Origin: Woeseiaceae bacterium
Lineage (GTDB): Bacteria > Pseudomonadota > Gammaproteobacteria > Steroidobacterales > Woeseiaceae
Length of the DNA stretch: 64,000 nucleotides
Reading direction: 5' to 3'
Assembly: GCA_021773055.1 (NCBI GenBank)
Contig: JAJFKV010000071.1
Coordinates: 109,659-173,658, forward strand
Part shown: positions 8,593 through 15,582 of the stretch, in pieces
How the letters are laid out: each line of letters starts with the position of its first letter
Numbering within the stretch: position 1 is the first letter of the stretch
Made by a program: the position numbers and the translations under genes
The notes under the pieces: generated by a model
Told to the model about the DNA's origin: nothing
Database searches by the model: none
Seen by the model: only the letters and a program-made list of their open reading frames with translations

Positions 8593-9342
8593 TTAGCTCC
8601 CTTCGTTATGAGTTGCAGGAAGAGTGGAAGCGCCGCTCGCCTCCTCTACCCTTCGTTGAAAGGCGACTACCGGCTTGAAGAACATGTGAGCTAATTTCGA
8701 CCAGCGAACAGATCCAAACAACATCGTGGTAAATAGAATGTAGAAGCCGAAGACGACTTTGGTCACAGCGAGGTTGCCGGTCGACTGCACAATTTCCCAG
8801 ATGAAGGCGAAGGTGACGCTGCCGAGCAGAGTCACGATGAACAAATCTGCCATCACGAGACGGAAAACAGGTTGGCCATCTTTCGCCACGTTTACCCTGA
8901 GGAGGAAGAAAAACCAGTAGCCACCAATCAGAAGCATGATGACGCCAATGTTCCACAGGAGCGGAATGATCGCCGGCGTTGGGGTGGCATGTGTTGGGTA
9001 CCCGAAAATCATCACGACCGTCGTGACCAGGTAGAGAATAAAGCCGTAGAACATCAACAAGTGGGAGATTCTTCTTTGCACGTTGCAGAATTCGCCGGCG
9101 GTCGCAACCTCGACCGCGAGGGTCTTGATAGCCAGCGAAGCCTTCTCTCCACCGCTAAGCTTCCTGGTCGCCGCTGCCTGTGATTTTTTTTGTCGCAGCA
9201 CGAAATACTTGGCGCTGTTCTTGTGAAGCATGTCGGCAACTGTTCCAACAAAAACCGCAAATATCATCAATGCAATGTAGATCTGCATGGCTGAAGTCGG
9301 CAGAAAAACCGTTAATTCTGCGAACGGATTGCTAGTGAACAT
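8593..9342 (-). CDS. aprM: APS reductase membrane anchor AprM
   Basis: A 249-residue integral membrane protein with about five to six hydrophobic helices and several His in or near them (for example RRISHLLMFYG), like the cytochrome b / NarI-QmoC type of quinone-linked subunits. Its position directly before aprB and aprA is that of AprM, which is thought to link AprBA to the quinone pool in sulfur oxidisers without Qmo. No qmoABC is in the window. The ATG is preceded by GAAGGGG at good spacing. Confidence 0.88.
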   Translation of the reverse strand: MFTSNPFAELTVFLPTSAMQIYIALMIFAVFVGTVADMLHKNSAKYFVLRQKKSQAAATRKLSGGEKASLAIKTLAVEVATAGEFCNVQRRISHLLMFYGFILYLVTTVVMIFGYPTHATPTPAIIPLLWNIGVIMLLIGGYWFFFLLRVNVAKDGQPVFRLVMADLFIVTLLGSVTFAFIWEIVQSTGNLAVTKVVFGFYILFTTMLFGSVRWSKLAHMFFKPVVAFQRRVEEASGASTLPATHNEGS

Positions 9343-9475
9343 CAGATTATCCCCTTCAATTTTGTTTCTTATTCGTTACTACAACAGCAAGACGAACTGC
9401 CGCCGCCTTCTATTCCATGAAGCGCCGATTAATTCGGAAATGAAGCCTGTTAGGTTTCTTTAAGTTCAGAAGAAG

Positions 9476-9495
9476 CGCGAGCAGAGGCACTCGCG
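9476..9495 (-). other. hairpin between tusA and aprM
   Basis: The 170-base gap between tusA and aprM holds an inverted repeat with 6-bp arms CGCGAG/CTCGCG and an 8-base loop, shortly after the tusA stop. No T-tract follows on the minus strand, so it is not a standard terminator. It could stabilise the tusA end or set a different level for aprMBA. Nothing else is evident in this gap. Confidence 0.3.
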
Positions 9496-9512
9496 TCCCG
9501 CTATTAATTTTT

Positions 9513-9743
9513 CTATGCAGCCGGGCGTTTAATAACGAATCGAAACACGGATTCGTCTGTCGACGACTCGAGCAACTCATTACCTGTTTGCCGGCAGAAC
9601 GCCTGGAAATCGGCGACGGACCCTGGATCTGTCGACAGAATTTCAAGCGTCTCTCCAGCAGCGACATCTTTCAGTGCTTTTCTGGCTTTGAGGATCGGTA
9701 GCGGACAATTCAGTCCTTTAGCATCAAGTGTGTGGTCGGCCAT
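9513..9743 (-). CDS. tusA: TusA-family sulfurtransferase
   Basis: A 76-residue sulfur carrier with the signature CPLP at C13-P16 (GLNCPLPILKARKAL) near the N-terminus. TusA binds sulfur as a persulfide on this Cys and hands it on. In sulfur oxidisers it links rhodanese and DsrE2 to DsrEFH and DsrC. It lies 39 bases after dsrE2 and before aprM in one operon. The rhodanese gene that often precedes tusA-dsrE2 is absent here. Confidence 0.95.
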   Translation of the reverse strand: MADHTLDAKGLNCPLPILKARKALKDVAAGETLEILSTDPGSVADFQAFCRQTGNELLESSTDESVFRFVIKRPAA

Positions 9744-9782
9744 TTACGTACAACTCCGTCAAATTTATCGCTGCAATGCGGG

Positions 9783-10322
9783 TTAAATGAAAAGATTGAT
9801 ATCAGATTGCGTCGCACACTCAATGTATGTCGCCGCGCCGCCGAGTTCCGGGCCCTCGATCATGTCATCGAGAGAGTACTCGAACAGGTCCAGTGTCATC
9901 TGGCATGCGATCATTCGCACGTCCGCGTCGAGGCAGGCCTCACGCAGGTCTTCTATCGATGCGACACCCTTTTTGTTCATCAGGTTCTTCATCATCTTGG
10001 TGCAGGCGGCGTCAACCCCGGGAATTGCTGTCAGGAGATTGGGCAGCCCCATATGTGCACCCATCATCGGCATTTTCATTGCCGGATTTCCAGAGGCCGT
10101 CAGTTGCAGGTCGAGTTTCTTCAGCAAAAGTGGCAGTCCGTAGAAGGTAAAAAACATGGTCACTGGCAAACCCATCGCTGCTGCCGTTGAGGCGAGAATG
10201 AACGGTGGGTATGCCCAGTCGAGGCTACCCTTAGTTACGATAATCGACATGCTTTTGGTTGCTGGAACGGCGACCGGAGCGCTTTGCGCAGCGTCAGATA
10301 CGATTTGGGCTTCACTGGACAT
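9783..10322 (-). CDS. dsrE2: DsrE2-like sulfur carrier protein
   Basis: A 179-residue DsrE/DsrF/DsrH-like protein with a short polar N-terminus, then SMSIIVTKGSLDWAYPPFILASTA and a hydrophobic segment typical of DsrE2. Several conserved Cys remain, including those in ACQMTLDLFEYS and YIECATQS. DsrE2 accepts and delivers persulfide sulfur together with TusA. It is the first gene of the operon leading to aprA and is divergent from the ArsR-type regulator 144 bases away. Confidence 0.9.
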   Translation of the reverse strand: MSSEAQIVSDAAQSAPVAVPATKSMSIIVTKGSLDWAYPPFILASTAAAMGLPVTMFFTFYGLPLLLKKLDLQLTASGNPAMKMPMMGAHMGLPNLLTAIPGVDAACTKMMKNLMNKKGVASIEDLREACLDADVRMIACQMTLDLFEYSLDDMIEGPELGGAATYIECATQSDINLFI

Positions 10323-10466
10323 TGGGTTGCACCTCTTGAATAGGGAATCGACCGATCAAAGAACATTAGCGTATCATAATATTACAATAGAGCGGTTAAA
10401 CGCTAGAATCGGCTTTATGCGAGTGTTCAGAATACAGAATCCACATCACTAAGAATCGATATCTAT
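10323..10466. promoter_or_regulatory. divergent control region between dsrE2 and the ArsR-type regulator
   Basis: This 144-base AT-rich gap must hold both promoters and probably the operator of the regulator. It contains an inverted repeat TAGCGT (10367-10372) / ACGCTA (10400-10405), 27 bases apart, flanking an AT block with TATCATAA at 10372-10379. The same 8-mer occurs upstream of dsrA at 14270-14277. Operator function is inferred from position. Confidence 0.4.
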
Positions 10467-10838
10467 ATGAATGAATTAGAAAAAATAGTCGACACAGAAG
10501 ACTTTCGACGCTTGGCGGAGTTGCATGACATGGCAAGCCACGCTTGTGAGCTACTGAAAGCAATGTCCAACAAGTGGCGACTGATGATTTTGTGCCAACT
10601 CTCGGAAGGCGAGAAAACCGTTGGTGAGTTACAGGCGCTGCTCGGCGCCGGACAATCAGCCGTGTCACAGCACCTCGCGATATTGCGGCGTGAAAACATC
10701 GTTGAATCGCGCAAGCACGCTCAGTCGATTTATTATTCGTTATCGGGTGATCAGGCGATCAAGATCATGGCCACTTTGCACGAAGTGTTCTGTAGCAAAG
10801 TGAATTCTCAACACGATCACGCCGAAGATTCTGAGTAG
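10467..10838 (+). CDS. ArsR-family regulator of the SqrR/BigR/SoxR persulfide-sensing type
   Basis: A 123-residue winged-helix repressor with AMSNKWRLMILCQL and recognition helix GQSAVSQHLAILRREN. Cys43 in the alpha-2 region and Cys109 in the last helix are 66 residues apart, the same spacing as the Cys41/Cys107 pair that forms a polysulfide bridge in SqrR. Metal-binding CxC motifs of arsenic sensors are absent. It is divergent from dsrE2-tusA-aprMBA and converges with the CMD-Rieske gene, ending 2 bases before it. It probably represses sulfur genes until persulfide appears. Cys27 is an extra cysteine. Confidence 0.88.
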   Translation: MNELEKIVDTEDFRRLAELHDMASHACELLKAMSNKWRLMILCQLSEGEKTVGELQALLGAGQSAVSQHLAILRRENIVESRKHAQSIYYSLSGDQAIKIMATLHEVFCSKVNSQHDHAEDSE

Positions 10839-10840
10839 CT

Positions 10841-11470
10841 TTACCAGTAAGCCTGCAACCGGCCGCCTTCAACACGACTTTCAAATTTATTCAGACCACG
10901 GCTGCCCTTCTCCACGCACTCACCAGTAGACACGTCAAATACCCACTGGTGTTTGGGACAAGTCAAGCGCGTCCCGGACAACGCCAAATTAGGGATGTTT
11001 GTGACCTGATGAGGGCAGCGACTGTCATACACCGTATGATCATCCCCAGAACAATGCACAAAGACGCTCCTGCCATCGGCATCCTCGATATAGGTGACGT
11101 CTTTTCCTCGAACATCATCCCACTCGATCAAGTCGTGCCATTTGGGTTCGACGCCCAGTAGCTCTGCCCGAAACTCCGGAATATCCATGTCGAGCATAAT
11201 GTCTATGGCCCAGGTGATCTTCGCCAGGCCCAAAGTCGGAAAAGCCATCAGGATCGCGTCCAGCACTTCATTGGGCGTAGCGCCGTCACGCAAGGCGCGC
11301 GGCAGGTATTGCCGTAAACCACGCTCGGTCTGGCTATCGACCTTTGTAATCACGGATATGAGTGAACGGGTCTTCGGATCCAGATGCTTGCCGGATTCCT
11401 TCAGAAAGGAAAAATAAGCGCCCATGGCTTCCGGGCGAGTCTTGATCAGGTATTTCAGGGCATCACTCAT
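10841..11470 (-). CDS. CMD (AhpD-like) domain fused to a Rieske [2Fe-2S] domain
   Basis: A 209-residue fusion. Residues 10-105 match carboxymuconolactone decarboxylase/AhpD-like helices (GATPNEVLDAILMAF), but the catalytic CxxC of AhpD is missing. Residues 115-209 are a Rieske ferredoxin: C-P-H, then 16 residues, then C-P-K-H, binding one [2Fe-2S] cluster. No signal peptide is seen, so it should be cytoplasmic. Its ATG overlaps the cysG stop (ATGA), so it is translated with siroheme synthase in the operon divergent from dsrA. An electron-transfer role tied to sulfur oxidation is inferred. I know of no assigned function. Confidence 0.85.
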   Translation of the reverse strand: MSDALKYLIKTRPEAMGAYFSFLKESGKHLDPKTRSLISVITKVDSQTERGLRQYLPRALRDGATPNEVLDAILMAFPTLGLAKITWAIDIMLDMDIPEFRAELLGVEPKWHDLIEWDDVRGKDVTYIEDADGRSVFVHCSGDDHTVYDSRCPHQVTNIPNLALSGTRLTCPKHQWVFDVSTGECVEKGSRGLNKFESRVEGGRLQAYW

Positions 11471-12870
11471 GCTTCGTCTCCACGCTCAAACCACGCGAGC
11501 TTATCTCGCAATGTCACGACGCTGCCGATAATAATCAATGCAGGACTTTCAATCGCCGCCGCAGTGGACTTTTCAAGCAATGACTCCAGGGTGCCGGTGA
11601 TGACTCGTTGCCCAACCCGAGTTCCATTTTCGACAACCGCCGCCGGTGTTTCCCGGTCTGCTCCGTGGCTCAGGAAGCCCTCCGTAATCGTGCCGAGCGA
11701 TGTGAGCCCCATATAGATTACAACTGTCTGACGCGGTTGGATCAGGCTGTCCCAGTTCAAATTAAGGTCGCCGTCCTTTTCATGTCCCGTAACGACGATA
11801 TAGCCCTGCGCGTGATCACGGTGGGTCAACGGGATACCCGCATAGGCGGCGCAACCGTTGGCCGCCGTCACGCCGGGTATGACCTGAAAATTGACGCCAT
11901 TTTCTGCCAGGGTCGCGATCTCTTCGCCGCCACGCCCGAATACAAACGGATCGCCACCCTTTAGGCGCAATACTCGCTTCCCTTCACGCGCCAGACGGAT
12001 CAGCATTTCACTGATCTCTTCCTGCGGTACGCTGTGGTCGTTCTTCATCTTGCCAACGTAGATACGACTGGCATCGCGACGCACCAGATTTAGAATTCCG
12101 TCACCGATCAGCCGGTCGTATAAAACCACATCGGCCTGTTGCATCAGTCTCAAGGCCCTGAAGGTCAACAAATCCGGGTCGCCCGGGCCGGTGCCAACCA
12201 GATAAACCTCACCCGCCGCCACCTCGCCGCCATCTACCGCGGCATCTTCGAGGAGTTTATCCATCAAAGCAGTGGCTTCATCCTCCTGACCCGAAAACAA
12301 ATGCTCGGCGACCGGCCCGGCAATCATGGTCTCCCAGAAACGGCGTCGCCGAGCCATATTGGAGATAGCGCCTTTTACGCGATCCCGATAGCTGCCGGCG
12401 AATTCGGCGAGTCTGCCGTACGCGGCCGGGATGGTTGTTTCAAAGCGCGCCTTTAGCATGCGCGTCAGCAACGGCGTCGTGCCGCCGCTTGAAATCGAAA
12501 TGAGCAAGGGAGATCGATCGACGATCGCTGGCATGATGAAGTCGCAGAGGTCCGTAGTGTCGCTGATATTGACCAATATTCCGGCAGCGGTGGCCAGAGA
12601 GTGCAGTTTCAGGTTCATGTCCGGGTCCGCGGACGCACCGAAAACGATCACGCAGCCATGCACGTCATCTGCACTCAGGTCACCGGATTTGTGATTTATC
12701 CCGAACTCCGCAACCACTCGGGCAAGATCATCGTTCATCTCGGGCGTCAGCACAGTCAGATCGCAACCAGCCCGCGCCAGCAGATCTGCCTTGCGCGCCG
12801 CCAGGGTGCCGCCACCAACGACCAGCGCACGCTGGCCTTTTACGTTCAGAAATATGGGTAGATGGTCCAA
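11467..12870 (-). CDS. cysG: siroheme synthase (SUMT / precorrin-2 dehydrogenase / ferrochelatase)
   Basis: A 467-residue trifunctional enzyme. Residues 1-205 are the NAD-dependent precorrin-2 dehydrogenase/ferrochelatase with LVVGGGTLAARKADLL. Residues 215-460 are uroporphyrinogen-III methyltransferase with VYLVGTGPGDPDLLT and VVLYDRL. Together they make siroheme from uroporphyrinogen III. Placement beside dsrA and the later dsrN shows it supplies the sulfite reductase cofactor. It lies 20 bases after a small unknown gene and overlaps the CMD-Rieske gene. Confidence 0.97.
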   Translation of the reverse strand: MDHLPIFLNVKGQRALVVGGGTLAARKADLLARAGCDLTVLTPEMNDDLARVVAEFGINHKSGDLSADDVHGCVIVFGASADPDMNLKLHSLATAAGILVNISDTTDLCDFIMPAIVDRSPLLISISSGGTTPLLTRMLKARFETTIPAAYGRLAEFAGSYRDRVKGAISNMARRRRFWETMIAGPVAEHLFSGQEDEATALMDKLLEDAAVDGGEVAAGEVYLVGTGPGDPDLLTFRALRLMQQADVVLYDRLIGDGILNLVRRDASRIYVGKMKNDHSVPQEEISEMLIRLAREGKRVLRLKGGDPFVFGRGGEEIATLAENGVNFQVIPGVTAANGCAAYAGIPLTHRDHAQGYIVVTGHEKDGDLNLNWDSLIQPRQTVVIYMGLTSLGTITEGFLSHGADRETPAAVVENGTRVGQRVITGTLESLLEKSTAAAIESPALIIIGSVVTLRDKLAWFERGDEA

Positions 12871-12890
12871 TTCAAGTCCTCGTTGCGCTA

Positions 12891-13103
12891 CTAATGCAGC
12901 TTCTCGCCTGCCCAGGCAGTCATGGCCGCACTAATGAGCATCGCAGTATCTTTATCTATGTCCAGAACAGTGAATCGACTGCCTTCACGTATACGAATTC
13001 TTAACATGCGCATGTCGCTGAAATGCTCGACGCTCTCCAAAGCAATCTTGCGGCCGTACGGCGCATCGATTTCGGTCAGCTTCGTTATGATTTCTTCGCT
13101 CAT
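12891..13103 (-). CDS. small dsr-linked protein of unknown function (70 aa)
   Basis: ATG 13103 starts a 70-residue acidic protein (MSEEIITKLTEIDAPYG...) with alternating strand-like segments, a RMLRIRIREGSRFTVLDID stretch and a helical end. There are no Cys and no signal or membrane segment. The start overlaps the stop of the preceding small gene (ATGA), which argues it is real and translationally coupled. An in-frame start at 13139 is possible but lies well inside the preceding gene. I do not recognise the family. Position before cysG suggests a role with Dsr. Confidence 0.7.
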   Translation of the reverse strand: MSEEIITKLTEIDAPYGRKIALESVEHFSDMRMLRIRIREGSRFTVLDIDKDTAMLISAAMTAWAGEKLH

Positions 13104-13303
13104 CGCTGTCCGCCCGCGAAAGCGCCTTCCAATTGCCATTGCCAGTCACGCGGCGTATCCCGAAAGTCCGGCTTGATGTCGAAATCCAGGAACAACATAT
13201 CGTCAGATGTGACATTTCGCAGCGCTTCCATCAAATCGGCAAAAGAATTGATCTCGGGATGCTGGATGATGATGTCGCTGATATGAACCTCAATTGTTTT
13301 CAT
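13100..13303 (-). CDS. small dsr-linked protein of unknown function (67 aa)
   Basis: A 67-residue protein starting MKTIEVHISDIIIQHPE, with a conserved-looking DDMLFLDFDIKPDFRDTPRDW segment and no Cys or hydrophobic helix. GAGAGG lies 6 bases before ATG 13303, which makes that start better than the upstream in-frame codon at 13351 inside the oxygenase gene. It follows the oxygenase gene by 13 bases and overlaps the next gene by 4. Family not recognised. Confidence 0.7.
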   Translation of the reverse strand: MKTIEVHISDIIIQHPEINSFADLMEALRNVTSDDMLFLDFDIKPDFRDTPRDWQWQLEGAFAGGQR

Positions 13304-13316
13304 CGGATACCTCTCT

Positions 13317-14192
13317 TCATACTTGGTTCTCCCCCTCGACAATGCTGTCAAAAAAGCGTGCGCGATACAGCAAGCGAGTTTTCCCGGGTGAGTCCTCGAA
13401 GGCAGTCCTGTTGTGCAAGACGTTATTGGAAATCAGGCCCTGTCCCGGCTCCAGACTAAAACGCAAGACAAGGCCATCTTCAGCACCAAGCAACTCAGAA
13501 AGGAATTCCCGGGCTGCCGTCGTGACAGCATCATTTCGCCAACGGATGTTTTTCTTGCGTGCACTGTAACGCATTCGCAAAGCACCGCTTGCCGTGTCAT
13601 ACCAAAACACCGGCCCGGAAACAGCGGGCCTGATTTCACCGTCTGCTCCGTTATTGGCGGGAATATCCATGCAATTAGGGTGTTCGAGGGCCTCGATATA
13701 GTCCGGACTGGCATCACGCAGACGCAAATAGGCTATTTCCGGGTCAAGAACGGCATTTTGCCCTCCTTCCGCCGCATCCTGAACGCAATGCAACACGACA
13801 GCCTGCAGGCGTTTCGATTCCGCATTGTAATAGCCATCGGTATGCCAGCTAAGACCACGGCTTGAATAAGGTACATAGCCACCCCGCACACCGCTGGCCG
13901 CCACCGCTAGCTCCGACACCCCATCGGCGTTCGCACAAAGATGATGATCCAACCGTGTCAGCCCGAAATTGGCAGCAAATTTTCGAATCGCTTCACGACT
14001 TGCATGCGCGTCCCGACATGTATAAATCGCCATATTGGCCCGCCGGCAATTCTGCAATATCGCGTTTTTTTGGCCCCCACTCAAATCCGTCAGGCTGCCT
14101 ACATCGGTGACGAGTTCAGCTACACTTTTAGGGTAACGATCCAGCTTTGCGGCACGCCATTCGCGATAACTGCTTGCGTCTATCGGCAACAT
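13317..14192 (-). CDS. TauD/TfdA-type Fe(II)/2-oxoglutarate-dependent dioxygenase
   Basis: A 291-residue enzyme with the iron-binding HxD motif at H117-D119 (GLSWHTDGYY) and a distal His in ISNNVLHNRTAFED, followed by the 2-oxoglutarate-binding Arg region KTRLLYRARFF. These enzymes hydroxylate a substrate using O2 and 2-oxoglutarate. Some release sulfite from sulfonates. It is the first gene of the operon divergent from dsrA, with GGAG before ATG 14192. The substrate is unknown. Release of sulfite for AprBA or modification of a cofactor are both only possible. Confidence 0.85.
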   Translation of the reverse strand: MLPIDASSYREWRAAKLDRYPKSVAELVTDVGSLTDLSGGQKNAILQNCRRANMAIYTCRDAHASREAIRKFAANFGLTRLDHHLCANADGVSELAVAASGVRGGYVPYSSRGLSWHTDGYYNAESKRLQAVVLHCVQDAAEGGQNAVLDPEIAYLRLRDASPDYIEALEHPNCMDIPANNGADGEIRPAVSGPVFWYDTASGALRMRYSARKKNIRWRNDAVTTAAREFLSELLGAEDGLVLRFSLEPGQGLISNNVLHNRTAFEDSPGKTRLLYRARFFDSIVEGENQV

Positions 14193-14307
14193 TATTGGGC
14201 TCCAGACCCCGTGTCTCTTTCATTCATGGGCGAACCAGGCGTCCGCTGGAAGTACGAACAGAAACCATATATCATAAAAATCGAATATACGAGGGGTGGG
14301 AACTATC
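14193..14307. promoter_or_regulatory. divergent control region upstream of dsrA
   Basis: The 115-base gap between the oxygenase and dsrA start codons is AT-rich near dsrA. It contains TATCATAA at 14270-14277, shared with the dsrE2/regulator gap, and a strong ribosome site GAGGGGTGGG at 14291-14300 that selects ATG 14308. A clear -35/-10 pair was not identified. Confidence 0.4.
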
Positions 14308-15567
14308 ATGGCGAAGAAACCACACGAGTCTCCATTGTTGGATCAGTTGGAAGATGGACCGTGGCCAAGTTTCGTAACCGGCCTGAAGCGACTGGCGAAC
14401 GACGGTGACAAACCACACGCCAAAATGATGGGCGATCTTGTAGGCCAGCTTGAGCATTCGTACGAGACTCGAACGGGGTTTTGGAAAGGCGGCACCGTTA
14501 GTGTTTTTGGCTACGGCGGCGGCGTTATTCCCCGATTCTCGGAAGTCCCCGAGAAGTTTCCCGAATCCAAAGAATTTCATACCTTACGCGTACAGCCACC
14601 ACCGGCATTTCATTATTCGACCGAATTATTGCGCAATATGTGCGATATCTGGGAAGAACACGGTTCGGGCCTGATTGCCCTTCACGGTCAGTCGGGAGAC
14701 ATCATGTTCCAGGGCTGCAAGACCGAAAAGGTACAGCCAGCTTTTGACGAGCTGAATAAGATTGGTCTGGACATGGGTGGTGCCGGCCCCGCGTTGAGGA
14801 CATCAATGAGCTGTGTCGGCCACGCCCGCTGCGAGCAATCCTGTTATGACGAAGTGCGCGCTCACCGTACGACCATCAATGGCCTGCTCGACGAGATGCA
14901 CCGGCCTGCGCTGCCCTACAAGTTCAAGTTCAAATTTTCCGGTTGTCCAAACGACTGCGTGAACGCCATCCACCGCGCGGATTTCGCGACGATAGGCACT
15001 TGGCGCGATGACATGCTGGTCGATCAGGAAAAGGTTAAAGAACACGTGGCAAAGGTTGGTCGCAAGCAAATGATCGATACCGTGATCACCAATTGCCCTA
15101 CCCGTGCACTCAGCCTGAATGACGACGACACGCTGGATATCGACAACAAAAGCTGCGTTCGCTGCATGCACTGCATCAACGTCATGCCAAAAGCACTTTC
15201 TCCGGGTAACGATAAGGGCGTCTCCATCCTGATGGGCGGTAAACGTTCATTGAAGATCGGTGACACCATGGGCACCGTCATCGTGCCGTTCATGAAACTT
15301 GAAAGTGACGAAGACTTCGAGAAATTCAATGACCTGGCTGAAACTGTCGTTGATTTCTTCGCGGAAAATGCGCTCGAGCATGAGCGTGTTGGTGAAACCA
15401 TTGATCGGATTGGCCTTGCCAATTTCCTTGATGCGATCGGCGTCGATGTCGATCCCAACATGGTGAACCATCCACGCACCAGCTCTTACGTGCGAACGGA
15501 TGACTGGGATGAAGAAGCCAAGAAATGGCACGATCGCAAGAACGCCACGGCCGATAAGTCGGCATAA
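14308..15567 (+). CDS. dsrA: reverse dissimilatory sulfite reductase alpha subunit
   Basis: A 419-residue siroheme/[4Fe-4S] subunit. The cluster motif C-x5-C (CVGHARC) and later C-x3-C (CPNDC) are intact, and a ferredoxin domain near residues 265-300 carries the second clusters (CVRCMHC). In sulfur oxidisers the enzyme runs in reverse, oxidising DsrC-bound or siroheme-bound sulfide-level sulfur to sulfite. ATG 14308 is preferred over the in-frame GTG 14296, which lies within the ribosome site. It heads the dsrABEFHCMKLJOPN operon. Confidence 0.98.
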   Translation: MAKKPHESPLLDQLEDGPWPSFVTGLKRLANDGDKPHAKMMGDLVGQLEHSYETRTGFWKGGTVSVFGYGGGVIPRFSEVPEKFPESKEFHTLRVQPPPAFHYSTELLRNMCDIWEEHGSGLIALHGQSGDIMFQGCKTEKVQPAFDELNKIGLDMGGAGPALRTSMSCVGHARCEQSCYDEVRAHRTTINGLLDEMHRPALPYKFKFKFSGCPNDCVNAIHRADFATIGTWRDDMLVDQEKVKEHVAKVGRKQMIDTVITNCPTRALSLNDDDTLDIDNKSCVRCMHCINVMPKALSPGNDKGVSILMGGKRSLKIGDTMGTVIVPFMKLESDEDFEKFNDLAETVVDFFAENALEHERVGETIDRIGLANFLDAIGVDVDPNMVNHPRTSSYVRTDDWDEEAKKWHDRKNATADKSA

Positions 15568-15582
15568 GCTGAGGAGCAGGAA

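Noticed and set aside
9371..9425. Minus-strand reading EGGGSSSCCCSNE followed by a stop, between tusA and aprM
   Set aside because: It looks like a Cys-rich protein tail, but an in-frame stop lies a few codons upstream and no start codon is available.
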